From Acanthochlamys bracteata (taxonomy: Eukaryota > Streptophyta > Magnoliopsida > Pandanales > Velloziaceae): a DNA stretch of 64,000 nt. Under the pieces are notes generated by a model, which saw only the letters and a list, made by a program, of their open reading frames with translations, had not been told where the DNA came from and did no database searches. Both the position numbers and the translations under genes were made by a program. Shown one piece after another: positions 24,380 through 36,025 of the stretch. Every line of letters starts with the position of its first letter. Position 1 is the first letter of the stretch. The stretch is from contig CM034127.1 of the NCBI GenBank assembly GCA_019914995.1, positions 12,250,269 through 12,314,268 of the forward strand, in the 5' to 3' direction.

Positions 24380-25039
24380 AGGTATGTTTGGATTTTGGTT
24401 GTTGATGGTGAATGGTAGTGATGGTGAATCACCATTTTAACCATATTTATTTTGATTTCATTAGCGGAAGGAAAAAAAAATATTCCTCATTCCTCACCAT
24501 GATAAAATATGTACCTATCAAATTGGTGGGTACATATGATGACAAAATCGAAAACAAATTTGCTTTTCTTTTTATTCTTTTATATTTTAATTTTTTAAAT
24601 TTTTTAATATTTATTTTAATTAAATATTTTTTAATTAAATTTTATTTTAATTAATATGTCTTATTTTTTATATAATAATTTATAATTTTTATATTTATTT
24701 AAATTTAATTAATTTTAGCTGATAGAAAAAATAATAAAATTATATGATCAAATTTTTTAATCTAAAATTTTATTTAATTTTGTTAAATTATATCAAAATT
24801 AATACAAAATTAAATTAATATAAAAAATTAATTTAAAAATTATATTAATAAAATTAATTTAAATTATATTAATCAAACTAATTTAAAGTTCTATTAATAT
24901 AAATAAAAAAACATTTTAAATTTTTTTTAAAAATTTATTTTTTTTAATTAATTAATTAATTTATTCATTCAAACATAGTTCGTTTACCTTATTCTTACCT
25001 ATCCGTACTTTTATTATCTCTTACTATCCAAACGTACCC
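24380..25039. mobile_element. Harbinger-like MITE of 660 bp abutting the cysteine-synthase-like gene
   Basis: The ends form an inverted pair of 14 bases with two mismatches: AGGTATGTTTGGAT at 24380, and ATCCAAACGTACCC ending at 25039. The element is flanked on both sides by TAA (24377-24379 and 25040-25042), the three-base target duplication of PIF/Harbinger elements. The interior is extremely AT-rich with no transposase. The right end lies 29 bp before the ATG of the next gene, so the element forms its core promoter or leader. Confidence 0.85.
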
Positions 25040-25068
25040 TAAGAGTGCGCGAGAAACAGGCGGCGTCC

Positions 25069-28021
25069 ATGGCTCCGGCGAGGACCGCCGTCACTGCCGC
25101 CGTCACCGGAGCTATCTCCGCCTCTATTATATTGTACTACGTCATCTCACGTCAGCGAAGAAGATCTTGCAATGAGTTGAATGAGAGGAAGAAGAGGAGG
25201 AGAGGAGTAGTTGACGCCGTGGGGAACACTCCTCTGATACGAATCAATAGTCTCTCTGAGGCTACTGGTTGCGAGGTAAAATATTATTCATTGAAGAAAG
25301 CTTGAATTTTTATTTCTGGGTTCTAAGGTTTCTCCTTCGTTCGATTAGAAAATTTAGAAGTTTGAGTTTCTGTATAACCTGTTACTTTCTGTTTGAAAGA
25401 ATATTGAAAGTTGTAAAAATTGCTGTATTTTTCTGGTTTTGAGTTTTGACAACTTCATATTTTGTATCGAATTACTCGTTTCCATTCTTAAAAAGGCTTC
25501 TTCGTGCCATTTTTTTGGTTTCCTGGTCTCTGTCAGGTCGTTTTAGTGTGAAATTTACTCAAAAGCAGGCATTTTGTTAATATCAGTTCTTGTTTCGTTG
25601 TTTATATCTTGTGGAGCAGCTTAGCTCTTGCCTTTAGGGTCTCTCGTTGGAAATTTGTACTCAGTGCCTAACCAAGTTGAGCATTATTTTGTCACCCACC
25701 AAATAAGAAAAAGGGGCAAAAAAATATTTAGTCTTTGCTTCAACTGTAGGCCATGCAAGTTATTTTAGCAATCTCTTGGAATTCTGTGGTGATAACAAGC
25801 TTGGTAATTTCCATGTCCAAAGTGGTAGGGTGCTTTTTTTAGTAATATGATGTTTGTTTTAGTTTCATGATATTTGAATTAAGTTGTAGCTTGTAAAGTA
25901 CGCAAAGCTCCATACATGATCTACTCCAGAACTTGCTAATGTAACCACCCCAGAATTTGTGTAATGTAACTTAGTTTACTTCATACAGTTATGCAGTATG
26001 TATGCACTCATGAAAGTAAAATGCTAACCAAATAGACATATCAACTATTAGTATATTATTTATGGAACAACAAATCTTATTCCTAGCATTGAAGTGTTAT
26101 GACGAGTTACTTCTACTAGAAAAATTGGTATTTATGTGATCTGTTTTCACTTTTTTAGATTCTTGGAAAAGCGGAGTTCCTGAATCCTGGTGGCAGTGTT
26201 AAGGACCGTGTGGCAGTAAAAATTATAGAGGAGGTATGGAATTATATTTCCATGAGGAGCATAACTTTTGTTTGATTGCTTTGAGTGTAGGATATAATAA
26301 GTTTTGAGTGTTCAGGCCCTAGCATCTGGAAGCCTAGCCAAAGGAGGTGTAGTTACTGAAGGGAGTGCTGGAAGTACCGCTATCAGCCTTGCCACCATTG
26401 CTCCTGCATATGGGTGCAAATGCCATGTGGTTATTCCTGATGACGCCGCTATAGAGAAGGTATATGTGGGAAATTGGGTTCTTGTGTAACACTATAGTAA
26501 GGTATAACATATCCATCAGATCATTGGCATAGAATTTATTACACTTGAGGATATCTTCAACTTGTGGTACGAAAAGGACAATCCTTGCTTTCTAACAGTA
26601 CCACTTACTGGTTGCAGCATATCTGACTATAAGTCAGGTACCAGGATGCAAAAAGTTATCAAATTTCTATATTTATAAGCTCAGTTGTGAAGCCATCTAA
26701 TGTGCTTACTTATGGCATTTTGTTGCTTTTTAGTCGCAAATACTTGAGGCTCTTGGGGCTACTGTGGAAAGAGTACGGCCAGTTTCAATTACGCATAAAG
26801 ACCATTATGTCAACATTGCAAGAAGGAGAGCAGTGGAAGCTGCTCTGTTAGCAGAAAAACAGTGGCAATCGAATAAATTAGGAGCCAACTGTGTGGGCCC
26901 TCTCAATGGTCATACACCACAAGAAGGAGAGTTTCTTTCTAACCCAGGTAAAGGAGGTTTTTTCGCTGATCAGTTTGAGAACCTGGCAAACTTCAGGGCG
27001 CACTACGAATGGACTGGCCCTGAGATTTGGCAGCAAACTGGTGGAAAATTGCATGCATTTGTGGCTGCTGCAGGTACTGGTGGCACTGTTGCTGGAATTT
27101 CAAGGTTTCTTAAGGTTTTTTCTTTCATCCACTTCCTTACATATGTATTTTTTTAATTTATAATTTTAAATAATAGATAAGACAATGTTACTTTGATTGG
27201 CGACCTTGACTGTTAAATCCCAGGAAAAAGATCCAAAAGTCAAATGTTTCCTCATTGATCCACCTGGATCTGGCCTTTTCAACAAGGTAACAAGAGGTGT
27301 TATGTACACTAAGGAGGAAGCTGAAGGTCGGCGGCTGAAGAACCCATTTGATACCATTACTGAAGGCATTGGAATCAACAGATTGACGAGGAATTTCTTG
27401 ATGGCAGAGCTAGATGGAGCATTGCGAGGCACAGATAAGGAAGCTGTCGAAACGTCCAGGTCCGAAAATTTCTTACAGCCAAATTATACCTCTTGTCAGG
27501 ATGTGCACATGAAAATTTTATCCTCATGCAAACATTATCTATAATGTTACAGTGATATTACCGAATTCTGCACTTTCAGGTGCATTTACCTTCTATATTT
27601 TTCCAATAGTGATGTTTTATCTGGTGAAGTTCAAGTGTGGTTATATGAGACCATGAGCCAGTACTCAGATAAATATTTATGTTATATGGCAAGTGGATGG
27701 TATATGTGTGTAGCATTGAGGTTCTTGTTGGTGTAACTTTGTACCAATAAGCAGATAACTCATGTTGTTATGTTTTTTCTCCATGATAATCTCAGGTATC
27801 TGTTAAAGAATGACGGGTTATTTGTCGGAAGCTCCTCCGCCATGAATTGTGTAGGAGCGTATCGTGTGGCAAAGTCCTTAGGACCTGGACACACTATTGT
27901 AACAATCCTCTGTGACAGCGGGATGCGACATCTAAGCAAGTTTTACAGCGATCGATATCTCACTGATCATGGCCTTATACCCTCTGCAGCTGGACTGCAG
28001 TTCCTGGAGAAATCATCATGA
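25069..28021 (+). CDS. Membrane-anchored PLP enzyme of the cysteine synthase family
   Basis: Six exons: 25069..25275, 26159..26233, 26316..26459, 26734..27114, 27224..27459 and 27796..28021. All in phase; 422 residues. I take the ATG at 25069; upstream extension would use GTG. An N-terminal hydrophobic segment (about 8-26) followed by an Arg/Lys-rich stretch suggests a membrane or mitochondrial anchor. The fold-type II PLP core has NTPLIRINSL, then PGGSVKDR with Schiff-base Lys84, and GTGGTVAG, the phosphate loop. The substrate loop reads TEGSAGSTAISLA rather than the TSGNTG of true O-acetylserine (thiol)lyases, and SSSAMN replaces the usual ISSGA, so plain cysteine synthesis is doubtful. It closely resembles what I recall of Arabidopsis At1g55880, whose function is unsettled. 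There is an insertion (QSNKLGANCVGPLNGH) in exon 4. Confidence 0.92.
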
Positions 28022-29033
28022 TCTAAGATAATGCTATGGCATGTGTGGTTGTTCACTTGAACTGCACTTGAAGATCATCATGAGTACCATGGACCTTTGA
28101 GAAGAGGATAGCGCTTAAAGTCACTCGGGTTGATCTATACTAACGCCCACGCTCTTCATACACTTTGGACAAGTTACCTTTTTTATTTTTTTGGTAGCAA
28201 TTCAAATGCACACCATAGTTGTTTAATGTCATTGTGGAATCTGAGCATTTTTGGAGTACTTTTACATCTATACACAGCTACATACTACAACTTTTGTATT
28301 GTTATTTACAAATGTATAATTGGAAGATGTCAAGGATGAAAGAACTGTGGTGACTTGTACTTTGATTTGAATGAGTTCCATTAGGTATCTTGGCAACTAC
28401 TTGAAAGATGAACTGAGATCGATCACTGAACCATATTGATATGTTCCATGATGAAAGCTGGGTCACTTCTTAAGCTTATATTATGAATGGGAGCGAATTT
28501 TTTCGACCATAAGTTCAGAAATAATGGTGGATTAATAGGTAGATTTCGTTGTTTGTAGCAGAAACAGCGGTGCAGCTGCAGATGGATTTTGGAAAGCATT
28601 GAAACTGATGGAATAAATACATGAGAATGAAATATAATCAGCAGAATTCCATCAACTTACAAGTCCTAGGAGTTCACATAATAAAACAGAAAGAACAAAC
28701 AATGAACGGCACACGAATAACGAGCTACCAATAACTGTATTCAGCAAGACTGACACATTTGCCTTCAAAAGCTCCATTCTCTTTCAGAATATTCATACAC
28801 TTGCAGGAAATAAGTTAGCATGCAATATTTGGCCATACAGTTCGACCAAGCTCAATAATGGAAAAGCAGTTATAACCCAGAGAACAAACTAGTACATTTA
28901 AAATGGTAAGGGCAAGGATATCTAGGGAACAATTGCTTGGAAGCAATTGATAGTCTTTTGAGAACTGTTTGCAAGATATCGTTAAGCACTTTCTATATCC
29001 TTGCTGACAAAATTTGATGATTAATGTCACAGC
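28022..29033. other. Intergenic region between convergent genes
   Basis: Shared 3' flank of the PLP-enzyme gene (+) and the SVR7-type PPR gene (-). Short chance frames only; nothing recognised. Confidence 0.4.
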
Positions 29034-30986
29034 CTATGCAACAACTAGTTCTGCTGAACTCTTTGACTTCAACCATGTCTTAGCTGCGACGCTTGTTGTC
29101 AAAAACCAGCCAGCTTTATCTGGAGCCTCATAGAAGGGCGCATTCAACTCCCTTAGGTGGGATTCAAAAACAGACGCCAAACCTTTTTCAGAATATTTGT
29201 GTTTCCCATGACCTGTGTTAACACCAAGCAATGGAGGCAATTCCTGGCCATTTTCCAACACCTTCGACAAATCGTTCATCCACACATGCAATGCCGTCAG
29301 TGCAGCTCCAAGCGAGAGGCTCTTCACATGCAAAGACCATTGTGTTGCTGTTTTCTCCTGTAAGGGAGTGTAAATCTGTTGCCGTAGAGCCAAATCCAGG
29401 AGCAAGCAAGCTCTTTCGAGCAGATTGAGATTGACACAAAGGTCTATCAAGCAATTACAATAAGCTTTTTTCACTTCATTGCTAACATTGCCAAGGAGCT
29501 CATCAGCACCCTTCTTGATGACCTCATTATTGCTTTTCTCATCAACTAGTAGCTTCACTAAAGAACCCAATTGCATGTTTGCTCTCTCAATACAACCGAT
29601 AATCTTGCCTAGTTCTTCCTTTGGAGTTTGAGTCATCACATTTAGAAGACATCCACAAAACCGATCATCAGGACTTATACCCAATTCAAGCAATTTATTG
29701 AATGACTTCACTACATCATCAATCCTCTTAGCTTTTCCATAGCATTGGATAACCGAAGTAAGAACAAAGATATTCGGCTGGAACCCAGCATTAACCATTT
29801 CATTTAGTACATCCTCTGCCTCCGCCACTTTCCCGCAGCATGAATAAACTGTGATCAACGATGAATAAGTCCAGCTATCAGGCTTACAATTCTCAGGCCT
29901 AAGCTTCATCTCCTCAAACATCTCAATGGCTTCATCAACAAGACCAATATCCGCACACATAGACAACAGAGTATTATACAAAACCACATTCATCTCCATC
30001 CCTTTCTCCTTCATCTCTCTATAGATGCTCAATGCATCTTCCGCATACCGTGCTCTACCATAGGCTCTAATCAAAGCAGCATAAGTACTACGGTTTGGCT
30101 CAATTCCTCTACTACCCATCTCCCTATAAATTGCCTTCACTTGCCATGGCCGACCAGCACGGCCCATTGCATCAAGCAAAGTGTTATACAAAACAGCATT
30201 TGGCTTAACACCGAGAGCCTTCATCTCCTGATACACATTAAGGGCGCCATCAAAATTACCTGAAGCAGAGTGCACTCTTATTACTGTCGCGAATGTAACA
30301 GTGTCCAGTTTCCACTTCTGCTTCCGAGCACGATCGTATAACTCCAACGCCTTTTCAGGATTGCCTGCCCTGCCATACGCATCAATCATAACGGAATAAG
30401 TTATATCATCAGGAACAAGATTAAACTCCGGCATTCGTTCGAACCATTCAACAGCTTTCTCCGGCAAGTTGCATAACCTAGCACAGCTTATGATTGTGGA
30501 GAAGGTAATATTATCAGGTTTAACTTCACTACTCAACATTTCTAAAAGCAATCTTTCAAATTCTTGCCAGTTTTTTGACTTCCGTATTACTTTAAAAGTA
30601 ACGTTGTAGAGAATGGTTGGATTGCTATGGTTTGTAGTAGCAAGAAGGTGATGAAGAAGTTTAACGGCGACGGAAGGTTCAGTAAGAGAGTTGATAAGGA
30701 TAACTGAGTCTTGCTCGGATATCGACGGAGGGATAACGGCGTCAGGATGAGAAGAGTCAAGGAGTGAAGCCAAACGGGAAAGACGAGATTGACGGGAACT
30801 GGAAGAGAGTTGGCGGAGTTTGACGGCGTTTTTGGAGTTGGGGTTAACCCAGACGGAGTTTTTTGAAGGAGTTTGTTGGGTTGTTGTTTCGTTGATTTGT
30901 TGAACAGAGAGACGGAGAGGGAAACGGCGGGGAGTTGACGGAGAGATAGCAGAAAAAGGGATGTGGTGGAGATGGTGGAGAGCCAT
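29034..30986 (-). CDS. SVR7: Plastid PPR-SMR protein, SVR7 type
   Basis: Intronless gene of 650 residues starting at the ATG at 30986. Residues 1 to about 50 look like a transit peptide. The block SVWVNPNS...KLRQLSSSSRQSRLSRLASLLDS precedes the repeats, as in SVR7. About eight P-type PPR motifs follow between roughly 120 and 470, for example LYNVTFKVIRKSKNWQEFER and TYSVMIDAYGRAGNPEKALE. A linker with RFCGCLLNVMTQTPKEELGK comes next, then a C-terminal SMR domain at about 551-640 with HVKSLSLGAALTALHVWMND and NTGHGKHKYS. In Arabidopsis SVR7 helps accumulation and translation of plastid atpB/E and rbcL mRNAs. Lack of introns is usual for plant PPR genes. No truncation was seen. Confidence 0.93.
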   Translation of the reverse strand: MALHHLHHIPFSAISPSTPRRFPLRLSVQQINETTTQQTPSKNSVWVNPNSKNAVKLRQLSSSSRQSRLSRLASLLDSSHPDAVIPPSISEQDSVILINSLTEPSVAVKLLHHLLATTNHSNPTILYNVTFKVIRKSKNWQEFERLLLEMLSSEVKPDNITFSTIISCARLCNLPEKAVEWFERMPEFNLVPDDITYSVMIDAYGRAGNPEKALELYDRARKQKWKLDTVTFATVIRVHSASGNFDGALNVYQEMKALGVKPNAVLYNTLLDAMGRAGRPWQVKAIYREMGSRGIEPNRSTYAALIRAYGRARYAEDALSIYREMKEKGMEMNVVLYNTLLSMCADIGLVDEAIEMFEEMKLRPENCKPDSWTYSSLITVYSCCGKVAEAEDVLNEMVNAGFQPNIFVLTSVIQCYGKAKRIDDVVKSFNKLLELGISPDDRFCGCLLNVMTQTPKEELGKIIGCIERANMQLGSLVKLLVDEKSNNEVIKKGADELLGNVSNEVKKAYCNCLIDLCVNLNLLERACLLLDLALRQQIYTPLQEKTATQWSLHVKSLSLGAALTALHVWMNDLSKVLENGQELPPLLGVNTGHGKHKYSEKGLASVFESHLRELNAPFYEAPDKAGWFLTTSVAAKTWLKSKSSAELVVA

Positions 30987-31154
30987 GGCTTAATGGCTTT
31001 GCTTTGATTTGGGGAAGAAAAAGAGTTTCTATTCTTTTCTTATCAGAAATGGAGATGGCGGTAGAATAGAATACAAAGTAAATAGAAGAGTGTTCATAAA
31101 AATATGACCTCAGGCTTCTTGGTCCTGGCCCACGCCCTAGGATAGTTTACATGC

Positions 31155-31375
31155 TTGATTCCGCTTATCAAAAAATCGAATTTTTAATTTTATATTTTTT
31201 AATATATATTTTAGAAATATTTATAAAATTTATTTTAAATTTAAAAATATAAAAAATTTTATATAAAATTTGTTTTATTACATATATTTTTTTAAAAACA
31301 AAAAATAAAATTTATTTATCAAAAGATTTTTTTTATTTAAAGAAATTATTTCAAAAATACTTCTAAACAATCTCC
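31155..31375 (+). mobile_element. Harbinger/Tourist-like MITE, family M1, copy E (degenerate)
   Basis: About 220 bp with the internal M1 blocks (ATTTTTTAATATATATTTTA, AAATTTAAAAATATAAAAAA, AAAATTTATTTATCAAAAGA). Both termini are badly eroded. It sits about 170 bp upstream of the SVR7-type start codon. Confidence 0.55.
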
Positions 31376-31663
31376 GGCTCGCACCGGGTGCTATCACTAT
31401 CCAAAACACAACTTACGGTTCTCAGAATTTTCTTTTGAATCACTTTATATGTAAGAAGTTATAAGTTAGAACTATGGGCTCTTTTCTAACCAAAAACGAA
31501 AAAGTAAGTGTTCTTCTCATTGCGAATCATCAATCTCATGTGGTTATTTTTTTTCACAAACTAAAAGTAAATACAATTGTATAATTGGAACCCAAAAAAA
31601 TTATTATAATGGTCATCACATTATAGCGCAAGGATCATCCTCACTCGAGAAATGACAGTTCTA

Positions 31664-32109
31664 TTATACGGCTCTGTCGGTGGGGCTTTTGTCCCGGTCT
31701 TGTTCAGCTGGTTCTAAACTTATTTGGGCTTCTCCTTCTCTGTTGCTTCTTTTCGACTTGTTTTCCATTCTTTGCTGGAGAAGACTGGCTGCTGGTTTGC
31801 TAACCTTGAGCTTTGACAATTTGGACGTCTTTGATAACCTACCAGCTTTGCGTTTAAGTTTTTCCAACATTAGGTCTGGATCAAAAGGACCGGAAACAGC
31901 GACCGACCGCATTGTTCGTCTCATCGTAGTCGATTGTTTGGATGTTCTCTTGGTCTGAAAATTGAAAAAAAAAAACGATAAAAAGAGCAATAAATGTAGA
32001 ATCCTTGTTTGCAAAGAGGAAAAAGGTAGAGTTGGTGGTTTGCTACCTTGAAGCTTGCATATAGTCTTCCTGATCTTGTTGTAACATTTGTCTCAGGCAA
32101 GATCAACCT
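31664..32109 (-). CDS. C-terminal exons of an unidentified basic protein
   Basis: Last exon 31954..31664 is preceded by TTTTCAG and follows a probable exon ending at 32047 (TTCAAG|GTAGC). In the shared frame it reads NVTTRSGRLYASFK, then TKRTSKQSTTMRRTMRSVAV, SGPFDPDLMLEKLKRKAGRL and a Lys/Ser/Glu-rich tail, ending ...SPTDRAV. The stretch VAVSGPFDPDLMLEKLKRKAGR faintly resembles the last strand and helix of a heavy-metal-associated (HMA) fold, but no CxxC was found. The upstream exon is closed by an in-frame TAA near 32110, so either it is partly leader, with translation starting at the internal ATG at 31922 or 31910, or an acceptor lies just after the TAA. Further 5' exons are not resolved. 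Confidence 0.4.
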
Positions 32110-35100
32110 TTAATATCAATGCAGAATTCTGTGAAAAATTCAGACAGGAAACTTAGTTACACAAAGCAGCATATGTTAAACATGTGCAGGAGAATATAAG
32201 CATTGCCATGATAATCATAAACTTGCATGAGACATGCAATTGCATGGTGTAATAACACAAAAGAAGGTAGTTGAGAAATTTTGCTTTCAATAAACTTTTT
32301 AACACATCAAAAAATTTAGTTGAGTTCTGGAGTTGAAGGTTGCAGGAACTAAACGCACGATCCATAAAGGGGACGCGATTACCAGCAACTCAGAAAGCAT
32401 GATTTAAACACAAAAACAAACCCCAACAATGCACCAGTCATGACCAGTGTACTTAGAATGGATACGAAGGCCTCGAGAATTCTGAACGATTACCAATACT
32501 GAACTTTTTCAATAGAAAAACAATTTATGCGAAGGCAGAATGTCAAGCACCAGCAGAAAGTAGTGAAGAGAAAACTATAAATGCATATCCTGTTATATGC
32601 ATTAGAAAGAGAACAGCATATGATACAATAACAGACATTAACAGATCTAACATACAGGATACAGCATTACATGATTTCATGCCGGAATATCATAGTAAAG
32701 CAAGGAAATGAAATTGATGAATCGTTCAGCTAAAAAGTTTTTGGCAATGGAAAGTATGGCAACCTTTTCAGCCATGAATTGATCCCAGAGAGATATCTTT
32801 CTAACAAAGAGTGAGAAACACAAGAGAAGACGGGAAAACTTAAACCAACACTTCGAATCTAGAGCCCAAGCACATGGAGACACCTGCAATAGAGCTTGTT
32901 ATATGATGTAGTCATGACATTAAGAATTGCTTCCTGATCAGATTAACAATAATTCTATATATGATTGAGATTGAACATATATATATGTGCTTCCGTAGGC
33001 TTATTATCTGCCTGATTAATTCACCTGTTCCTTCCTATAATGGTATGCAGTGGATCAGTGAAGGTTAAGCCGTTTGTCTCATTGTGGGTGAAAGGTTTCA
33101 AGAAGATGCAACTCCTTCAAGAATGAGTCCTAATCTCACCAGCTTTGAATACAAATTTAATTATGAGAGAAGAAATGAAAAGTTCTGGAGATGAAAAATC
33201 TGGATTCCGACCAACTAGGATTAGTTAGATTATGCTCATGGCTATGCTGGCTCAATTGGTTAGATTGAAGGAGTTTGATTTTGCTCGATTCAGGTCAAAT
33301 CAAGTATGCCTGCTTGGATAGAATAGGTTCCAACAGTTCAATGGATGATACAAATTTCATCATTCTCGTTGGTCATAACTTGTGTTCCATTTTTAGGGGA
33401 AAAACACGAAAAAGAAGTAACATCTACTAAACTTGTAATGTTTCAAATTATTCTCAAGTAAATACAACTTGTAGGTCTAGACATTGTCCAGTATTATTGC
33501 ACGAAAAGCAAAGGGTGGGCCAAGCAAATTTTACAAGCAATCTTATCACATTTCATCAAATTAGAAGGCTTTCACATTTATTTAGCAATATCAATCAGAT
33601 TATCGCATTCTCCAGCACGATTTGATATTTTCTACGAGTTTATGTACCACAACTTCTACTGACCACATGCATCTTGAAAATATTGTTCTGAGCTTAGTTG
33701 CTTCTAAGCCTATAACATGATCAATTCCATACAGGTTATAATTGCATACCTTGACAGTGGTTGGAGATTGTAAGATTTAGACAACTTAATTAGGTGTGAA
33801 AGCCTCCCAAGTAGCAAATAGTTGCTGCATCAATGCATGAGAAGCCTTTTCCAATGGCTAACTTCCTTGTACTTTAGACTGCCTGCAAAATTATCAAATG
33901 TAGCAGTAGAGAAAAAGCTAGAAGGTTCAGTTAGACAATCAAGCAAGACTTGAAGAGTAACAAGATAGGATAGTGCTCAGAAAGTATTCTCACTTGATCA
34001 AATCACAATTCCTAATGATCAACTGAGTCACCACAGGTTTAAGTAAAAGTACTTACAGAAGCTGAGTCGAGGCATCATTATCTCTTCTAATAAGGAGACT
34101 CCGAAAGAAAAGATACATTAAGTACAAGAAGCCAACAAAGCAAATAAAATGGAATATGCATCAAAACTCACAAGGGGTAAAAGAGGAAAGTTATTCAAAT
34201 TTGAAGCAGTAGATACACAGAGTTGGTATCAAACAGAAATTACTAGTTATCCAAGTATATCCAGAACACAACCTTATAGTGTTTAATGACCAATCAGATA
34301 AAGTCATTATCATCATCATCATCAATAAATTCCTCACTCCAGCATCTGCCATGTATTTCAGGAAATGAGTTTGTTAGGGCCGATGATAGACTCTAACAGA
34401 CACACTATAGTCCAATTGAAAATGCAGCACAGTGCAAAAATTGAATGATGAGAAGTTACTTTTGCAAATAGAGAAGATACACCTAAACCAATAAGATTAT
34501 CAAAAAAAATGTTTAGTTGGGTCAAAATATTCCAACTAGTAACGGTGGCTGATACCTGTTGTTCATACAATATACAAAATGCTTCCGTGACATGAGCTCG
34601 TTCCACTCCAAAATGAAAACACTTGTAAAAGAACAATGAAGTATTTAACTACTGGCTGAACTAGCTGAAATGTCATTTGGGGCTTCGTGGATGCAAACTT
34701 CAGCTTTTCACTTGAGTAGTCCTTCCACATAGTGCTGCCTCCAACATGCTCACTGATAATTTCACTTTATTATCTTGCCATGCTATATATTTTGCATTTT
34801 ATTTCAAAGGATCAGTACTGCTACTGCTAGTAGTTTACACAATACAGTCAGCTCTTGTTAACCGATTGAGAAGGAAAATCAATCGAATGTGTAGATTAAG
34901 TAGCCATAGCATTCCCAAAACGATCAGGTTCTCTCCCTAGGTGACCTAGCAAGTGCAAATACATAGGGATAACTGTAATACTTCTTGCATCAGTTAATTC
35001 TGGTTAGATAGATATGACTAACTTAGAGACTATAACTGTAATACTTCTTGCATCAGTTATTTCTGGGTAGATATATATGACTAACTTAGATACTATGCAA

Positions 35101-35313
35101 TAATAAACCATCTTCAAACCTAAAATGAAGTGTAAAAGAAAGTTCAGAATGGCTTTCTCAACATAAAAAATGAAAAGAACATTGAAAAGAAAAAAATAAG
35201 ATAGATATGTGCATCAGAACCCCACTCACAAGCGCCAAAGAAAATATTGAAAAAGAGAACATTAAACTAAGAAACTTAATCAGGAAAAACATCAGGCTTT
35301 TAGTTATTCCGCA
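32110..35313. other. Unresolved region: probable introns of a minus-strand transcript
   Basis: No exon could be assigned with confidence. A minus-strand frame near 34393..34295 ends in an acidic tail (GRCWSEEFIDDDDDNDF then TGA) and could be a terminal exon, but its upstream partner is not visible. The snoRNA cluster lies immediately upstream on the same strand. Confidence 0.3.
34971..35096 (+). repeat. Tandem duplication of a 63-bp unit
   Basis: Two head-to-tail copies (34971..35033 and 35034..35096). Both start AACTGTAATACTTCTTGCAT and end with CTTAGA.ACTAT, differing at about five positions. The low divergence indicates a recent duplication. No coding sense in either frame. Confidence 0.85.
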
Positions 35314-35394
35314 CAAAGCAATCAGAGAACTTTGAAGACCTTTATGTATTTTCAACATACAATTCAGACATTAAAATTCCATCACTTTGCTTTG
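35314..35394 (-). ncRNA. C/D-box snoRNA, cluster copy 1
   Basis: On the minus strand: closing stem CAAAGCA / TGCTTTG, C box GTGATGG (one change from RTGATGA), an internal CTGA (D'), and a terminal D box CTGA right before the 3' stem. The 12 bases before the D box (CTTCAAAGTTCT) are identical in all four copies and form the guide. Predicted length is 81 nt. Confidence 0.75.
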
Positions 35395-35576
35395 GAGAAC
35401 AGTTTAAGGAACAGCAAACACTGAGACTACCTAGCAACTATTTAAAGAATAGTTCAAACCTTCAAGTTTTAACTGTTACCAGGCTATAACTTCAGTTAGC
35501 TTATCAGAAGAACATAGCAGTTAAGCAAAAACTTATGAATAGAAACAGAAGCTATGCGGTTAACTATTGAATTCTG

Positions 35577-35658
35577 CAAAAGCAATCAGAGAACTTTGAA
35601 GACCTTTATGCATTTTCCGCATATGGTTCAGGTAATAGCATTTCATCATTTAGCTTTG
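35577..35658 (-). ncRNA. C/D-box snoRNA, cluster copy 2
   Basis: On the minus strand: C box ATGATGA (perfect), D' CTGA, D box CTGA with the same CTTCAAAGTTCT guide. The closing stem CAAAGCT / TGCTTTTG carries a mismatch, so it is a little weaker than in the other copies. Confidence 0.75.
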
Positions 35659-35802
35659 TGTCAAACAGAAAATTAAACCTATATTTCAAATAATTGCCTA
35701 TCAAAATATTGGACAACGATCAACTATATACTCCAGTAGCAGAAGCAATTCATAAGATGAGCCTCCCTACTTACTAACGAAACAAGGCTTATGGTTATTC
35801 TA

Positions 35803-35884
35803 GCAAAGCAATCAGAGAACTTTGAAGACCTTTATGCATTTCCACACACGCTTCAGGCAATAGCATTTCATCATTTTGCTTTGC
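35803..35884 (-). ncRNA. C/D-box snoRNA, cluster copy 3
   Basis: The best-formed copy on the minus strand: an eight-base-pair closing stem GCAAAGCA / TGCTTTGC, perfect C box ATGATGA, D' CTGA, guide CTTCAAAGTTCT and D box CTGA. Predicted length is 82 nt. Confidence 0.8.
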
Positions 35885-36025
35885 GTCAGACAAAACCTAA
35901 ACCTATACTAACAAACAATGGCCTAATCGAAACATTCGACGGATTAACTATATACTCCAGTAGCAGAAGCAATTTGTAAGGCAAGTGTCACTATTTACTG
36001 ATGAAATGAGGCTTAAGGCTATTCT

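Noticed and set aside
34295..34393. Acidic C-terminus-like exon (EEFIDDDDDNDF)
   Set aside because: The Asp run comes from an ATC/GAT microsatellite, and no coherent upstream exon joins in phase.
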